Source of the DNA: JADJNW01 sp033761835
GTDB taxonomy: Bacteria; Bacteroidota; Bacteroidia; Chitinophagales; Saprospiraceae
Assembly (NCBI GenBank): GCA_033761835.1
Contig: JANRME010000115.1
Location: forward strand, 1-6,909
Reading direction: 5' to 3'
DNA length: 6,909 nt
Shown: positions 6,585-6,909 of the stretch, piece by piece
Position numbering within the stretch: position 1 is the stretch's first letter
Layout of the letters: each line of letters opens with the position of its first letter
The notes under the pieces: model-generated
Seen by the model: the letters and a program-made list of their open reading frames with translations, nothing else
What the model was told of the DNA's origin: nothing
Database searches by the model: none
Translations under genes and position numbers: made by a program

Positions 6585-6909
6585 ATGAGAATTATACAAA
6601 TTACAGATCCACACCTTGGTGAGGTAGGGGAGGACACCTTTGAAGTGGATGTACGTGCTAATTTCCAAAATGTGTTGGAAGCCGCGCTGCGCTTGCATCC
6701 CGATCATTTAGTGCTTACTGGCGATCTGTGTTTTCGACATGAAAATGCCGACGTATATGCCTGGGTAAAAAATTTACTCGATCAGTTATTCTTGCCTTAT
6801 GATTTGACTTCTGGAAATCACGACGATTCGGTGCAAATGGCAAAATCCTTTGGATTATTAGAATATTTACATGGCGTAGAATTTTATTTTTTAAAATACC
6901 TGGGCGATA
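6585..6909 (+). CDS. Calcineurin-like metallophosphoesterase (3'-truncated)
   Basis: The frame opens at ATG 6585, preceded by a purine-rich 'aaagaac' about 5 bases upstream, and runs past the window end, giving 108 visible residues. It shows the ordered metal-binding motifs of calcineurin-like phosphoesterases: D8-x-H10 in 'QITDPHLG', GD at 46-47 in 'LVLTGDL', and G-N-H-D at 77-80. The arrangement ('ITDPHL', 'TGDL', 'GNHDD') resembles the CpdA/class III cyclic-nucleotide phosphodiesterase group, which uses two metals to hydrolyse phosphodiesters. Many relatives act on other substrates, so cAMP specificity is not claimed. The remaining metal-binding histidines lie beyond the window. There is no signal peptide, so it is probably cytoplasmic. 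It follows the membrane protein gene on the same strand. Confidence 0.9.
   Translation, partial: MRIIQITDPHLGEVGEDTFEVDVRANFQNVLEAALRLHPDHLVLTGDLCFRHENADVYAWVKNLLDQLFLPYDLTSGNHDDSVQMAKSFGLLEYLHGVEFYFLKYLGD

Noticed and set aside
6296..6637. 113-residue minus-strand open frame crossing the membrane protein end and the phosphoesterase start
   Set aside because: It overlaps two well-supported plus-strand genes and has no motif of its own.
1..6909. The window as a known antiphage or CRISPR-linked caspase system
   Set aside because: There is no array, no Cas, reverse transcriptase or STAND protein, and the caspase has a signal peptide, which argues against an intracellular effector role.

Overview
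This window most likely comes from a member of the Bacteroidota, possibly a Saprospiria- or Chitinophagia-like lineage; that is an inference. The signs are moderately AT-rich DNA, A-rich leaders without clear Shine-Dalgarno sequences, Bacteroidota-style secretion signals, and a TPR-rich set of exported proteins. Nothing in the sequence fixes the genus. There are no tRNA or rRNA genes, CRISPR arrays, insertion sequences or recognisable attachment sites.

Layout. (1) Positions 1-909 (+) hold the 3' part of a gene for a FecR-like protein. Its linker carries three copies of an 18-residue Pro/Ser/Gly/Lys repeat, followed by a beta-sandwich-like segment and a helical tail. (2) It converges on a secreted caspase-family (C14) protease with seven C-terminal TPRs (3184-1013, -). 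A perfect 17-bp inverted repeat at 946-987 separates the two 3' ends. (3) A 197-bp divergent intergenic region (3185-3381) separates the caspase from a plus-strand group. That group begins with an exported M48-like zinc metallopeptidase carrying TPR-like repeats and a distinct C-terminal domain (3382-5037). It continues with a GNAT acetyltransferase that touches or overlaps it (5048-5539, or from 5027). (4) Next come a three-helix membrane protein of a conserved but, to my knowledge, functionally unassigned family (5637-6527) and the start of a calcineurin-like metallophosphoesterase cut off by the window end (6585-6909).

How the genes may work together. The caspase and the M48-like protein both look exported, both pair a protease domain with TPRs, and both start from the same divergent region, so a shared envelope process is plausible. 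The FecR-like neighbour has four K-G-M-G sites, three of them dibasic. A caspase with a metacaspase-type D-A-C active site would be expected to cut after basic residues, so this neighbour is a testable candidate substrate. The membrane protein and phosphoesterase lie in tandem 57 bp apart and may form their own unit. These links rest on gene order and motifs only; nothing here proves a defence or cell-death system.
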